NCBI RefSeq assembly: GCF_000173075.1
Contig: NZ_ABVL01000013.1
Location: forward strand, 1 to 64,000
DNA: 64,000 nucleotides
Origin: Chthoniobacter flavus Ellin428
GTDB lineage: Bacteria > Verrucomicrobiota > Verrucomicrobiia > Chthoniobacterales > Chthoniobacteraceae
Reading direction: 5' to 3'
Shown piece by piece: positions 1 through 7,832 of this stretch. Within the stretch, counting starts at the first letter, position 1, and the number at the start of each line of letters is the position of its first letter. The position numbers and the translations under genes are program-made. The notes below the pieces were generated by a model. It had not been told where the DNA came from and searched no databases. It was given only the letters and a program-made list of their open reading frames with translations.

Positions 1-684
1 AAAGGCCAAGCTGCGCGGGCAACCAAGAGCGGCTGCGCAAGAAGCTCGCGCAGATCGATGCCGCGTTGCGCAAAAAGCCGGCCCAAGTCACCCCGGGTGA
101 TCGAACGGCGCATCGGCAAATGGCTTGGGCGCAATACCGCCGCCGAAAAGCTCTTCGCAGTCGAAGTGCTCGTGGGAAAAGGCCGCGCGGTCGGACTGCG
201 CGTCAGCGAAGACCCGAGCAAAACCGAATGGGCGCAAGCCGCCCATGGCGCCTATCTGCTGCGCACCAACTGCACCGAAGAAGATCCCGGCAAGCTTTGG
301 CGTTGGTATATCCAACTGACGGAAGTCGAAGACGCCTTTCGGACCAGCAAGAGCGACTTGGGACTGCGCCCAGTCTTTCATCAAAAAGAAGATCGGGTGC
401 AGGCCCACATCCTGGTCTGCTTCCTGGCGCTGGTCATGTGGCGCACCTTGGAACTCTGGCTCAAAGCCAAGGCCATGGGAGACACCGCTCGGCAAGTGGT
501 GCAGGAACTCGGCACCATTCATTCCATGGACCTCTTGTTCAACGTCCGTGACCGCGGCGAAACCCGGCTGCGCCTAGTCAGCAAACCCGAACCGCTGGCC
601 GCCGATCTGCTGGCTCACTTGGGCCTGAAACTGCCCACGCGTCCGAAAATCATCGAAAATGTAGTGGAGAAAAACCGCCTTTAA
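1..684 (+). CDS. IS4-family transposase, C-terminal part (5' truncated by window edge, probable frameshift)
   Basis: DNA cut-and-paste transposase. The C-terminal signature is visible at 307-351: Tyr-x2-Leu-x3-Glu-x6-Lys (codons Y307, E328, K349), the IS4 Y(2)R(3)E(6)K pattern with Leu for Arg; E328 would be the third catalytic acid of the DDE triad. The upstream part (3-90) reads as a sensible helical stretch (ERLRKKLAQIDAALRKK) in another frame, and joins the main frame if one C is removed from the C4 run at 91-94. The copy is therefore either inactive or carries a one-base sequence error. The N-terminal two thirds lie outside the window. Confidence 0.75.
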   Translation, partial: KGQAARATKSGCARSSRRSMPRCAKSRPKSPRVIERRIGKWLGRNTAAEKLFAVEVLVGKGRAVGLRVSEDPSKTEWAQAAHGAYLLRTNCTEEDPGKLWRWYIQLTEVEDAFRTSKSDLGLRPVFHQKEDRVQAHILVCFLALVMWRTLELWLKAKAMGDTARQVVQELGTIHSMDLLFNVRDRGETRLRLVSKPEPLAADLLAHLGLKLPTRPKIIENVVEKNRL

Positions 685-741
685 TCAACGTAAGCCCTTC
701 AAAATCAACCCAACTAACTTCGTAACTGTCGAACTTGGGCT
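1..741 (+). mobile_element. Right end of an IS4-type insertion sequence (left end outside window)
   Basis: Contains the C-terminal part of a DDE transposase followed by about 57 non-coding bases that end next to GTCGAACTTGGGC (about 728-740). I take this as the terminal repeat. Directly after it the frame of a GntP-type permease begins without a start codon, so the element sits in the 5' end of that gene. The left end and the target duplication are outside the window, so the exact boundary (about 735-745) is inferred from where permease-like sequence resumes. Confidence 0.6.
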
Positions 742-2115
742 AGCGCGCTGCTGCTCGTCGCAGCCATCGCGATCGTCGCTCTCGTCCTGCTCATCGCGAA
801 ATTCAAGCTCAACGCGATCATCTCCATTACCATCGTTTCGCTGCTCCTGGGACTGGCCGCAGGCATGGAACCCAAGCACGTGGTCGATGCCTTCGGCGAA
901 GGCGTCGCCCACACGATGGCGCAGTTGGCCATGATCATCGGCCTCGGCACGATGCTGGGCAAGATGCTCGCCGAATCAGGTGGCGCCACCGTAGTCGCTT
1001 CGGGAATCACTCGTTTCTTTGGTACAGAACGAGTCGACTACGCAATGATGGTGGCGGCCTTCATCATTGGCGTTTCGGTGTTCTTCCAAGTTGGGTTACT
1101 CCTGCTCGGCCCGATTGCCTTTGCCCTCGCTCGCGAGACCAAGACTCCCATTCTGCGGATCGGCCTTCCGCTGGCCGCCGGGTTATCGACGGCCCACGGG
1201 CTCATTCCTCCGCATCCAGGACCGCTGGCCGCCATTGGTATTCTTGGAGCCGACGTAGGCAAAACGATCGCCTGGTCCCTGCTGGTCGTGGGTCCACCGG
1301 TGGCGCTCGTGACCGGTCCGCTCCTCGCCCGCTGGGTCACACCTCGCGTGAAGGTCGGCTTCGCCGGACTCGGTGAAAGCGCAAGCGCCAAGCCGAGCGC
1401 TCCGCACACGCCTGGTTTTGGCATCAGCATTTTCACCATCCTGTTGCCCGTTCTGCTCATGCTCGTCAAAACGGCGGTTGAACTGCCTTGGTTCGCGAAT
1501 GGCGCTGTCGCCGGCACGTGGCAGGCGGATTTCCGGATATGGGCCGAGTTCATCGGTGACCCCACGGTGGCGATGCTCGTCGCTGTCCTCTTCTCCTTCT
1601 GGAGTTTCGGGCGTGCCTGTGGGCTCAACTCCCACCAGATTCTGCGTTTTTCCGAAGACTGCCTCGCCCCCGCGGCGGGAGTGTTGCTGGTCATCGCCGC
1701 AGGCGGCGGCTTCAGTAGAGTCCTGAATGATTCAGGCGTCGGCAAGGCATTGGCGGATGTCGGCGGCCATTTGCACATGTCGCCCCTGCTCCTCGGCTGG
1801 CTCATCGCGGGCATGCTGCGTGTCGCCGTCGGATCTGCGACGGTCTCCGTCCAAACCGCTGCCAGCATCATGCTGCCTTTCGTTCAAGCCGACCCACACA
1901 TCAACAAAGAACTCCTCGTCCTCTCCATGGGCGCCGGTTCGCTTGTCCTCTCGCACGTCAACGACGGCGGCTTCTGGCTGGTGAAGGAATACTTCGGCAT
2001 GGACATTCCGCAAACCCTCAAGACCTGGACGGTGGTGGAAACAGGCATCGCCGTGATGTCCATCACGCTCATCCTGATCGTGAATTCGCTGCTGCCCTTG
2101 TTCCATCATGCCTGA
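742..2115 (+). pseudogene. GntP-family gluconate/organic acid:H+ symporter, 5' end lost to IS insertion
   Basis: Inner-membrane permease of the GntP family: about 12 hydrophobic segments, the conserved GLIPPHPGPLAA stretch and a C-terminal VNDGGFWLVKEYF motif. The open frame begins at 718, just after a TAA at 715, and protein similar to the family N-terminus (a hydrophobic helix followed by KFKLN) starts at about 745. There is no ATG/GTG/TTG before the Met codon at 865, which lies after the first helix. The insertion sequence appears to have removed the first few codons and the promoter. The remaining 450 or so codons are intact, so the disruption looks recent. The substrate cannot be told from sequence. 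Confidence 0.85.
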
Positions 2116-2755
2116 GCGCGGCACGGCGGCAGATCGGAAAGCGCTCCACGGTTTCCTTTTCTTCGCCCTGCTCATCGCGGCGACCTTCGTGCCGATCTTT
2201 CGCACCTGGCCGCTCATCTGGATCGCGCCCCTCGCCGGCTACTTTGCCCTCGCGAGGCTGGTGCGGCCGTTGCGAGCGACGTTTACCGGCTGGGCATTTG
2301 GCCGGGTAAACGCGACCGCCGTGCTCGCCACCGTCGGCATTGCGATTTTGTCTTCGGTGACTTTGCTGCTGTTCCAGCATTGGTCGCGACCGGATCTGCA
2401 CGCTTACGCTGCCGCTCTACCAAAGCTGCCCGGCGATGAGATCATCATCGCCGGCATCGTCTTCGCGATCCTCAATGCCTTCCTCGAGGAACTGATCTTT
2501 CGCGGCATCCTCTTCACCGCCATTGAGTCGCAGGTGAGCACGCCGATGACGGTGATCGTTACCGCCGCGCTCTTCGGCTACGGCCACATGCACGGGTATC
2601 CACCCGGCCCGCTCGGCGCCGTGCTGGCGGGCATCTACGGTCTGATGCTCGGCTGGCTCCGGGTCTTTACCGCTGGCCTCGGTCTGCCCGTGCTCGCTCA
2701 CATCGTCGCCGACGCAACCATCTTCCTGATCGTGTTACGGGCCGGATTACTTTAG
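2108..2755 (+). CDS. CPBP-family intramembrane metalloprotease (CAAX protease/Abi type)
   Basis: 215-residue polytopic membrane protein. The Glu-Glu-x3-Arg motif of the CPBP family (EELIFRG, about residues 126-132) is followed by the two His-containing motifs (GHMHG near 160 and LAHIVAD near 198) that bind metal in Rce1-type proteases. Family members cleave or process membrane peptides; the substrate here is unknown. The start ATG overlaps the end of the permease gene by 8 bases, so the two were probably one transcript. With the permease promoter lost to the IS, expression may now depend on the IS or an internal promoter. Confidence 0.85.
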   Translation: MPERGTAADRKALHGFLFFALLIAATFVPIFRTWPLIWIAPLAGYFALARLVRPLRATFTGWAFGRVNATAVLATVGIAILSSVTLLLFQHWSRPDLHAYAAALPKLPGDEIIIAGIVFAILNAFLEELIFRGILFTAIESQVSTPMTVIVTAALFGYGHMHGYPPGPLGAVLAGIYGLMLGWLRVFTAGLGLPVLAHIVADATIFLIVLRAGLL

Positions 2756-2801
2756 CAGCGGACCTCGCGCGAGGCTTGCGCCCCTGCGCGAATTCTGGAA
2801 A

Positions 2802-3587
2802 GTGCGCGACCTCATGTCTGGATACGAAATTTTCGCCCTTGTCGCCTCGGCCACAGCCGCAGGAGCGATCAATGCCATCGCCGGGGGCGGCACTTTGCTC
2901 ACCTTTCCCACGCTGCTGCTCTGCGGCACGCCGCCGATTGTCGCCAATGCCACGAGCACCCTCGCACTGGTCATCGGCACGACGGGCAGCATCTTCGGCT
3001 TTCGCCAGTACATCGCGGCGATCAAAAAATGGCTGGTCCGTTTCGTCCCCGTAAGCCTCGTTGGCGGATGGCTGGGAAGCTGGTTGCTCACCCATACGAG
3101 CGACAAATTTTTCGCCCGGCTCGTTCCGTTCCTGATTCTTTTCGCTACGGTGCTCTTTCTCGCGCAGAACCTCTTTCGCCAGATGGCCAAGCGCGAGGCT
3201 GCCACGCCGCACAAAGGGCAAACCGGCTTGTGGGTGGCGATCGTCTTCCAGTTCGCGGTGGCTGTTTATGGCGGCTACTTCGGCGCGGGCATCGGCATCC
3301 TCATGCTGGCTTCGCTCGGCTTCCTCGGCCTCTCGAATATCCACGAGATGAACGCCCTCAAGAACGTCCTCGGCTCGCTGATCAACCTCGTGGCCGCCGT
3401 GGTCTTCACCTGCAGCGGACTCATCGACTGGCAGAAGATGGGCATCATGACGGTTGGCGCGCTGGCCGGCTACTGGCTCGGCGCGCACTACTCCCAACGC
3501 CTGCCGCAGATCGCCGTGCGCCGGTTGATCACCGGCATCGGCTTCGCCATGTCCGCGGTCACCTTTTGGAAGCAGTTCCACCATTAG
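2802..3587 (+). CDS. TSUP family (TauE/SafE, DUF81) membrane exporter
   Basis: 261-residue membrane protein with about eight hydrophobic segments and the two-fold internal repeat of the sulfite exporter TauE/SafE family: the first half carries AGAINAIAGGGTLLTFP, the second YGGYFGAGIGILML. Known members move sulfite, sulfoacetate or related anions; nothing here fixes the substrate. GTG at 2802 has GGAAAG a few bases upstream; an ATG four codons later (2814) is an alternative start. It stands alone, followed by a repeat-filled gap. Confidence 0.9.
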   Translation: MRDLMSGYEIFALVASATAAGAINAIAGGGTLLTFPTLLLCGTPPIVANATSTLALVIGTTGSIFGFRQYIAAIKKWLVRFVPVSLVGGWLGSWLLTHTSDKFFARLVPFLILFATVLFLAQNLFRQMAKREAATPHKGQTGLWVAIVFQFAVAVYGGYFGAGIGILMLASLGFLGLSNIHEMNALKNVLGSLINLVAAVVFTCSGLIDWQKMGIMTVGALAGYWLGAHYSQRLPQIAVRRLITGIGFAMSAVTFWKQFHH

Positions 3588-3594
3588 GAAAAGC

Positions 3595-3905
3595 GCAGAG
3601 CCGCAACCAAAGATTTTTTAAACGCAGAGGCCGCAGAGACGCAGAGAAGAAGTGTAAGAGGGACTGGTGGAGTAAAAACCGCTAATGGACGCTAATGGAC
3701 GCGAATCGGAAACGCATTCATTTCCCTCCTCTATTCGTGTTCATTGGCGTCCATTCGGGGTCAAAAAATCTGCGCAGGCTGCGTACCTTTTCCAAGTTAG
3801 CACCGAAGAGGCAGAAGAGGCCGGGCACCCAAATCGAGGGCACTACGAAAGCTTCCTCTCTGCGACCTCTGCGCCTCCGCGTCTCTGCGTTTTAAAATTC
3901 TCCCG
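3595..3905. repeat. Nested palindromic word repeat between convergent genes
   Basis: Non-coding gap. The outer arms (3618-3648 and 3855-3896) are imperfect inverted copies built from the words CGCAGAGG/CCGCAGAGACGCAGAG. An inner pair (3681-3710 and 3731-3757) is built from CTAATGGACG/GCGAATC and its complement. It lies between the ends of the TSUP gene and aroB, so the transcript would fold into a long hairpin and could end transcription from both sides. The CGCAGAGA word family recurs near 56380 and 56564-56746. Confidence 0.75.
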
Positions 3906-3908
3906 ACG

Positions 3909-5021
3909 TCAATGCAGCACCGACCGCACGACCTCATGGACCAGCGCCCAATCGACGTTCTCCACCTGTTGCCATGCGCCGACGGTGGTCGGTAAAACGA
4001 AGACGTTCTTTCCGTCGCGGAATTTCTTGTCCATCTGCATCGCCCGCACGACGCGGTCGAACAGCCCCGGTTGATCGGCAAAGGAAATCGGCAACCCTGC
4101 GCGCTCGATGAGCTTCTGCAAACGATCGAGGAAGGACTGTGGGCACACCCCCAACTTCACCGCCAACCGCGTCGCGGCGATCATGCCAATGGCGATGGCC
4201 TCACCGTGGGTCAGCGCGTAGTCGGCGCTCAACTCCAGTCCATGCCCGATGGTATGGCCAAAGTTGAGCACATTGCGGATGCCCTTCTTATCGAACTCGT
4301 CCTGCTCCACCACGCGCGCTTTCAAGGCGACGCATTGCGCGACGATATCCGTGAGCACCGTCGGGTCCAAAGCCAGCAGCTTCTCCAGATCGCCGCGCTC
4401 CAATTGCTCGAAAAGCGACGCCGAGCACACGCCACCGTACTTGATGATTTCGCTCGTCCCACTCCGCACTTCGCGAGGATCGAGCGTGCTCAACAGATCG
4501 AGATCGCAGACCACCAACCGCGGCTGGTTGAAGATGCCCATGATATTTTTCACACCGCCGAAATTCACCGCGACCTTGCCGCCGACACTCGAGTCCACGG
4601 CGGCGAGCAGTGTCGTGGGCATCTGCACGAACGGCACGCCACGACGAAAAACTCCCGCGGCAAATCCACCGAGATCTCCGACGACCCCGCCGCCGAGCAA
4701 GATCACCAGCGGAACCGATCCCGTATCCGGAAACGCCTTCAGCAAGGCCGCACATGTCGACGAGAATTCATCCCAATTCTTCCCCTCTTCGCTCGCCGGA
4801 ATATCGTGCCGCACCACGCGACGAAACTCCGCCGCCTCCAGCGCCGCTCGCACCCGGTCAAAATACAACCCGCCGACCTGCGGATTGGTAATGATGAACG
4901 CATCCGCCTGCCGCATCCCATGGGACCGCAAGATCTTCCCGAGCACGGGCAGCAAATTGTTCCCGATCGCGATCGGGTAACTGCGCGGGCCAAGATCGAT
5001 TTCAATACGGGCGGAATTCAT
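3909..5021 (-). CDS. aroB: 3-dehydroquinate synthase
   Basis: Converts DAHP to 3-dehydroquinate, step 2 of the shikimate pathway; cytoplasmic, NAD+ and divalent-metal dependent. The 370-residue product carries the family blocks in order: nucleotide-binding LLGGGVVGDLGGFAA (about 108-122), PTTLLAAVDSSVGGK (about 133-147), SEIIKYG (about 187) and the metal-binding NFGHTIGHGLE (about 254). Start chosen at the Met before NSARIEIDLG, because the longer frame upstream runs into the intergenic word repeat 5036-5132. No other shikimate genes are adjacent. Confidence 0.95.
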   Translation of the reverse strand: MNSARIEIDLGPRSYPIAIGNNLLPVLGKILRSHGMRQADAFIITNPQVGGLYFDRVRAALEAAEFRRVVRHDIPASEEGKNWDEFSSTCAALLKAFPDTGSVPLVILLGGGVVGDLGGFAAGVFRRGVPFVQMPTTLLAAVDSSVGGKVAVNFGGVKNIMGIFNQPRLVVCDLDLLSTLDPREVRSGTSEIIKYGGVCSASLFEQLERGDLEKLLALDPTVLTDIVAQCVALKARVVEQDEFDKKGIRNVLNFGHTIGHGLELSADYALTHGEAIAIGMIAATRLAVKLGVCPQSFLDRLQKLIERAGLPISFADQPGLFDRVVRAMQMDKKFRDGKNVFVLPTTVGAWQQVENVDWALVHEVVRSVLH

Positions 5022-5035
5022 GGAAAAGACATTCT

Positions 5036-5132
5036 CGATTGCCAATTGCCGATTGCCAATTGCGGATTGCAGCAACTTCGTCATTCGTTCCCGCGTAGCG
5101 GAATCATTCGTCATTCCGCATTCGGCATTCTC
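5036..5132. repeat. Word repeat between divergent aroB and lysA
   Basis: First block (5037-5072): four variants of ATTGCCAATTGC/GATTGC in tandem. Second block (5080-5132): variants of CATTCGTCATTCCGCATTCGGC with a small inverted pair GCGGAAT/ATTCCGC around 5098-5120. It occupies most of the promoter space between the two divergent biosynthetic genes, so at least one promoter must lie in or beside the repeat. Confidence 0.65.
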
Positions 5133-5191
5133 CCTCCAATCCCCGGCTTGCACCCTCGCCCGGGTTCATCGCATGCTTCGCCCCCTTTTCC

Positions 5192-6481
5192 ATGAATCAC
5201 CCGCCCGCCCTGCTCCGCTCGCTCGCCGAAAAAGTCGGCACGCCCTTCTGGCTTTATGACGCCCGTGTCATCCGCCAGCGGATCGCCGACATCCAATTCC
5301 TGACCGATACGGAGGGCGTGCAGGCGCGGTTTGCGATGAAAGCCTGCCCGGCGACCAAGGTGCTCAAGGAGATGAAGGCGGCGAACATCTGGATCGATGC
5401 CGTCTCCGGCAACGAAGTGCTCCGCGCGCTCCGGGCCGGACATCCGACTGGACATCAGCCGCCAGTCATCTGCCTGACCTGCGATGTCTTCCGCGACAAC
5501 GCGCTGCCGGTCGTGCTCGAAAACGGCATCCTGCCGAACATCGGTTCGCCCGGACAAATCGCCGACCTGAAGAAGGCCGGCTACAGCGGCCCGATCTCGG
5601 TGCGCGTGAATCCCGGCTTCGGCCACGGCCACGTGAATGCCTGCGATACCGGCGGTCCGAGCTCGAAGCACGGCATCTGGCTCGAGGATTTGTTCGCCAC
5701 CAAGGAAATGGCCGACAAGGCGGGTCTGGAGATCACCATGCTGCACGCCCACATCGGCAGCGGTCCGCAATTTCAGGAACTGCACGACAACCTCACCCGC
5801 CTCGCCGCGGAATTCGTCACGCTGCTGGAGAAGTTTACCAAGGTCAACACCATCAGTCTCGGCGGTGGCATTCCGCACAACTACCGCGACCACGGCGCCC
5901 AAGTGCCGATCGAACCGCTGCACGAACTCTTCGCTTCGTGCCACCAGCGACTCGTCTCCAAGGCGCGTCGGGACCTGCGATTGGAAATCGAACCGGGCCG
6001 CTACTATGTCGCGCCGGGGTGCACGCTGGTTACTAGAGTGACCGATGTGAAGCAGACTCGCAGCAACGAAAAAGGCAGCGGCGCGACCTTCGCCATGGTC
6101 GATGCCGGCTTCGTCGATCTCGTTCGCCCGGCGATGTACGGCAGCTATCACGCCATCGATATCGTGGGCAAGGACGACGAAGACCCGAATGTCCCGCGCG
6201 AGCCCATTGTGGTCGCCGGCCCGCTCTGCGAGAGCGGCGATATCTTCACCCGTGACGATCGCGAATTGCTCGCCCCGCGCCTTCTGCCCCGTCCCGCCGC
6301 GGGCGACCTGCTCACCCTGCGCGATGCCGGCGCCTACGGTTACGCCATGTCGAGCAACTACAACTCCATCGGCCGCGCCCCGCAGCTCTGGCTGGAGGAC
6401 GACGGCAGCGTGGAGATCATCTCGCGCCGCGAGAACATCGACGATTTGCTGAAGGCGGAGACCAGCGAACGGCTGGCTTGA
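5192..6481 (+). CDS. lysA: Diaminopimelate decarboxylase-like PLP enzyme
   Basis: Fold-type III PLP decarboxylase; meso-diaminopimelate to lysine is the expected reaction, in the cytoplasm. The PLP lysine is K50 in FAMKACP. Also visible are HAHIGSG (about 185), the phosphate-binding glycine loop LGGGIPHNYR (about 225), an EPGRYYV substrate motif (about 266) and CESGDIF (about 346), which supplies the active-site Cys across the dimer. The length (429 residues) is normal. Related carboxynorspermidine or other amino acid decarboxylases share the fold, so the substrate is probable and not proven. Divergent from aroB. Confidence 0.88.
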   Translation: MNHPPALLRSLAEKVGTPFWLYDARVIRQRIADIQFLTDTEGVQARFAMKACPATKVLKEMKAANIWIDAVSGNEVLRALRAGHPTGHQPPVICLTCDVFRDNALPVVLENGILPNIGSPGQIADLKKAGYSGPISVRVNPGFGHGHVNACDTGGPSSKHGIWLEDLFATKEMADKAGLEITMLHAHIGSGPQFQELHDNLTRLAAEFVTLLEKFTKVNTISLGGGIPHNYRDHGAQVPIEPLHELFASCHQRLVSKARRDLRLEIEPGRYYVAPGCTLVTRVTDVKQTRSNEKGSGATFAMVDAGFVDLVRPAMYGSYHAIDIVGKDDEDPNVPREPIVVAGPLCESGDIFTRDDRELLAPRLLPRPAAGDLLTLRDAGAYGYAMSSNYNSIGRAPQLWLEDDGSVEIISRRENIDDLLKAETSERLA

Positions 6482-6483
6482 TG

Positions 6484-6550
6484 GGAGGAATAGGAGGTAT
6501 GGGATCCTATCCCTCCTATTCGTCCTATGCCTCCTATCGGTCCTATTTGG
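6484..6550. repeat. GGAATAGGAGG word palindrome after lysA
   Basis: Begins just after the lysA stop codon. The left arm reads GAGGAATAGGAGGTATGGG and the right arm is made of CCTAT-CCCTCCTATTC-style complements, centred on GGGATCC (6502-6508), followed by further CCTAT words to 6545. It probably acts as a transcriptional end for lysA. A relative made of the same words lies at 48356-48427. Confidence 0.65.
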
Positions 6551-6577
6551 TGGAATCGCCCTGCCCATCGCAATAGA

Positions 6578-6605
6578 TTGCCACGGCCACTGGGCGCTAT
6601 ATAAG
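6578..6605 (+). promoter_or_regulatory. Candidate sigma70-type promoter for the 6623 lipoprotein gene
   Basis: TTGCCA at 6578-6583, a 16-base spacer, then TATAAG at 6600-6605, with a second AT-rich hexamer (TATAAA, 6609-6614) close by. The ATG follows at 6623, so the leader would be very short. Spacing and sequence fit, but no conservation could be tested. Confidence 0.3.
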
Positions 6606-6622
6606 CGTTATAAAGTGTAGCT

Positions 6623-7321
6623 ATGAAAAACATCGCTGTCGGTCTGGTTCCCATCGCCCTCCTGCTTCTTTCCTCGTGCGCTTCGGTCAGTGTGAAGGGC
6701 GAGCATCGAGAGGCCAGCAAGCCGGTCCAGAAGCCCGCGAAGATTTATGTGGCTGCTTTCGACACGACGAAGGGCGCCTATAAGATCGCCGGCACAGAAG
6801 CCAAAGACCCCGAGTCGTTCAAACACAAGACCGCGGAGACGCTGGCCAATTACGTCACGAAGTGCGTCAACGAACACGTCGTCCCGGCCGAACGTGCGGC
6901 CGATGCGCATCGACTGCCGCGCCAGGGTTGGCTGATCACGGGCGAATTCCTACGCGTGAACACCGGCAATCGCGAATTGCGGGCCCTCGTCGGTCTGGGC
7001 GCCGGTGGCTCCAAGATGGAGACGCGGGTCTCGGTCATCGATCTTGCCGGCAATGGCAAACCGTTCCTGACTTTCGAAACGACCGGCGGCAGCAACGCCA
7101 TGCCCGGCTTGCTCGAAAGCTCCGGTCCCGGCAGCGCGGCGATGAGCATGACCACGCAATCCATGATGGGCGTGACCGACGATGCGGCACGCACTTCACG
7201 CATGATCGCCGGCGAATTGAATACCTACATGATGGAGCGCGGCTGGATCGCGAAGGGCAAGAAATACTCGGTGAAGAAGCTTGGGGAGTATCAGCTCATT
7301 CACGAGCAGTACTTCCATTAG
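6623..7321 (+). CDS. DUF4410-like outer-membrane or periplasmic lipoprotein
   Basis: 232 residues. The N-terminal signal peptide ends in a lipobox (LLLSSC, Cys at about residue 19), so the mature protein should be lipid-anchored. The body resembles DUF4410 proteins: a beta-strand IYVAAFDT early, a stretch equivalent to TGEFLRVNTGNRELRALVGLGAG, then KMETRVSVIDLAG. Family function is unknown. It is flanked by a repeat upstream and a convergent gene downstream, so it is probably transcribed alone. Confidence 0.8.
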   Translation: MKNIAVGLVPIALLLLSSCASVSVKGEHREASKPVQKPAKIYVAAFDTTKGAYKIAGTEAKDPESFKHKTAETLANYVTKCVNEHVVPAERAADAHRLPRQGWLITGEFLRVNTGNRELRALVGLGAGGSKMETRVSVIDLAGNGKPFLTFETTGGSNAMPGLLESSGPGSAAMSMTTQSMMGVTDDAARTSRMIAGELNTYMMERGWIAKGKKYSVKKLGEYQLIHEQYFH

Positions 7322-7369
7322 GCCGGGTCTTACCGCCGGGAACCCGGTTGACGACCAAGTCCCCGGCCT
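7319..7369. terminator. GC-rich hairpins between convergent genes
   Basis: GGCCGGG (7321-7327) pairs with CCCGGCC (7362-7368) around an inner hairpin CCGGG-AA-CCCGG (7336-7347). It lies between two convergent stop codons. There is no clear U-run, so an intrinsic terminator is only likely, not certain. Confidence 0.4.
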
Positions 7370-7372
7370 TGG

Positions 7373-7672
7373 TTATTGCCCACCACCGTGCAAGGACCTG
7401 GCATAGGGCTTCATCAGCATGCCCTCGGTCGAAACCATATCGCCGCTTTTCAGGTAGACGGTCTTACCCTTGGCGTCGGTGTAGGTACCGACGCAACACA
7501 CTTTGCAACCGTTCTTCATCGTCACGTCCCTGGTCATGGGCGTGACTTTCATCATCTTGCCGTTGAGCATGATATACATGGGATCGGGGCCGGCCATGGC
7601 GGTGGCGCCGAGGCAGAGCACGGCGGCTGCGGAGAGCGCCATGCGGGTGAGCTTCGAAGTTTTGGCAATCAT
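7373..7672 (-). CDS. Small exported protein, DUF6799-like
   Basis: 99 residues from the Met of MIAKTSKLTR. The signal peptide ends near AMA-GP. The mature part is Met-rich and made of a short repeating beta motif (YIMLNGKMMKVTPM, then VTMKNGCKVCCVGTYTDAKG, then VYLKSGDM), typical of the small DUF6799 domain seen mainly in Bacteroidota and PVC bacteria. A Cys pair (CKVCC) and the many Met residues would suit copper or another soft metal, but no function is known. A longer upstream frame exists but lacks signal-like sequence. Confidence 0.7.
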   Translation of the reverse strand: MIAKTSKLTRMALSAAAVLCLGATAMAGPDPMYIMLNGKMMKVTPMTRDVTMKNGCKVCCVGTYTDAKGKTVYLKSGDMVSTEGMLMKPYARSLHGGGQ

Positions 7673-7832
7673 AGGTATGCTGGTTGTTGATGTGGAGTTC
7701 GCGGGTGAGACATCACCGCACACAAGGACAACGAAGAGCGCTGCAATCCGATTGCATCAGTTCGAATGATTTTGCTCTCCACCGGCGCCCGATCCAACGG
7801 CCTTCAAAAATCGGAGGCGTCCTCCCCAGGGC

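Noticed and set aside
865..867. True start codon of the GntP-type permease
   Set aside because: The ATG lies after the first membrane helix; upstream codons from about 745 already match the family N-terminus.
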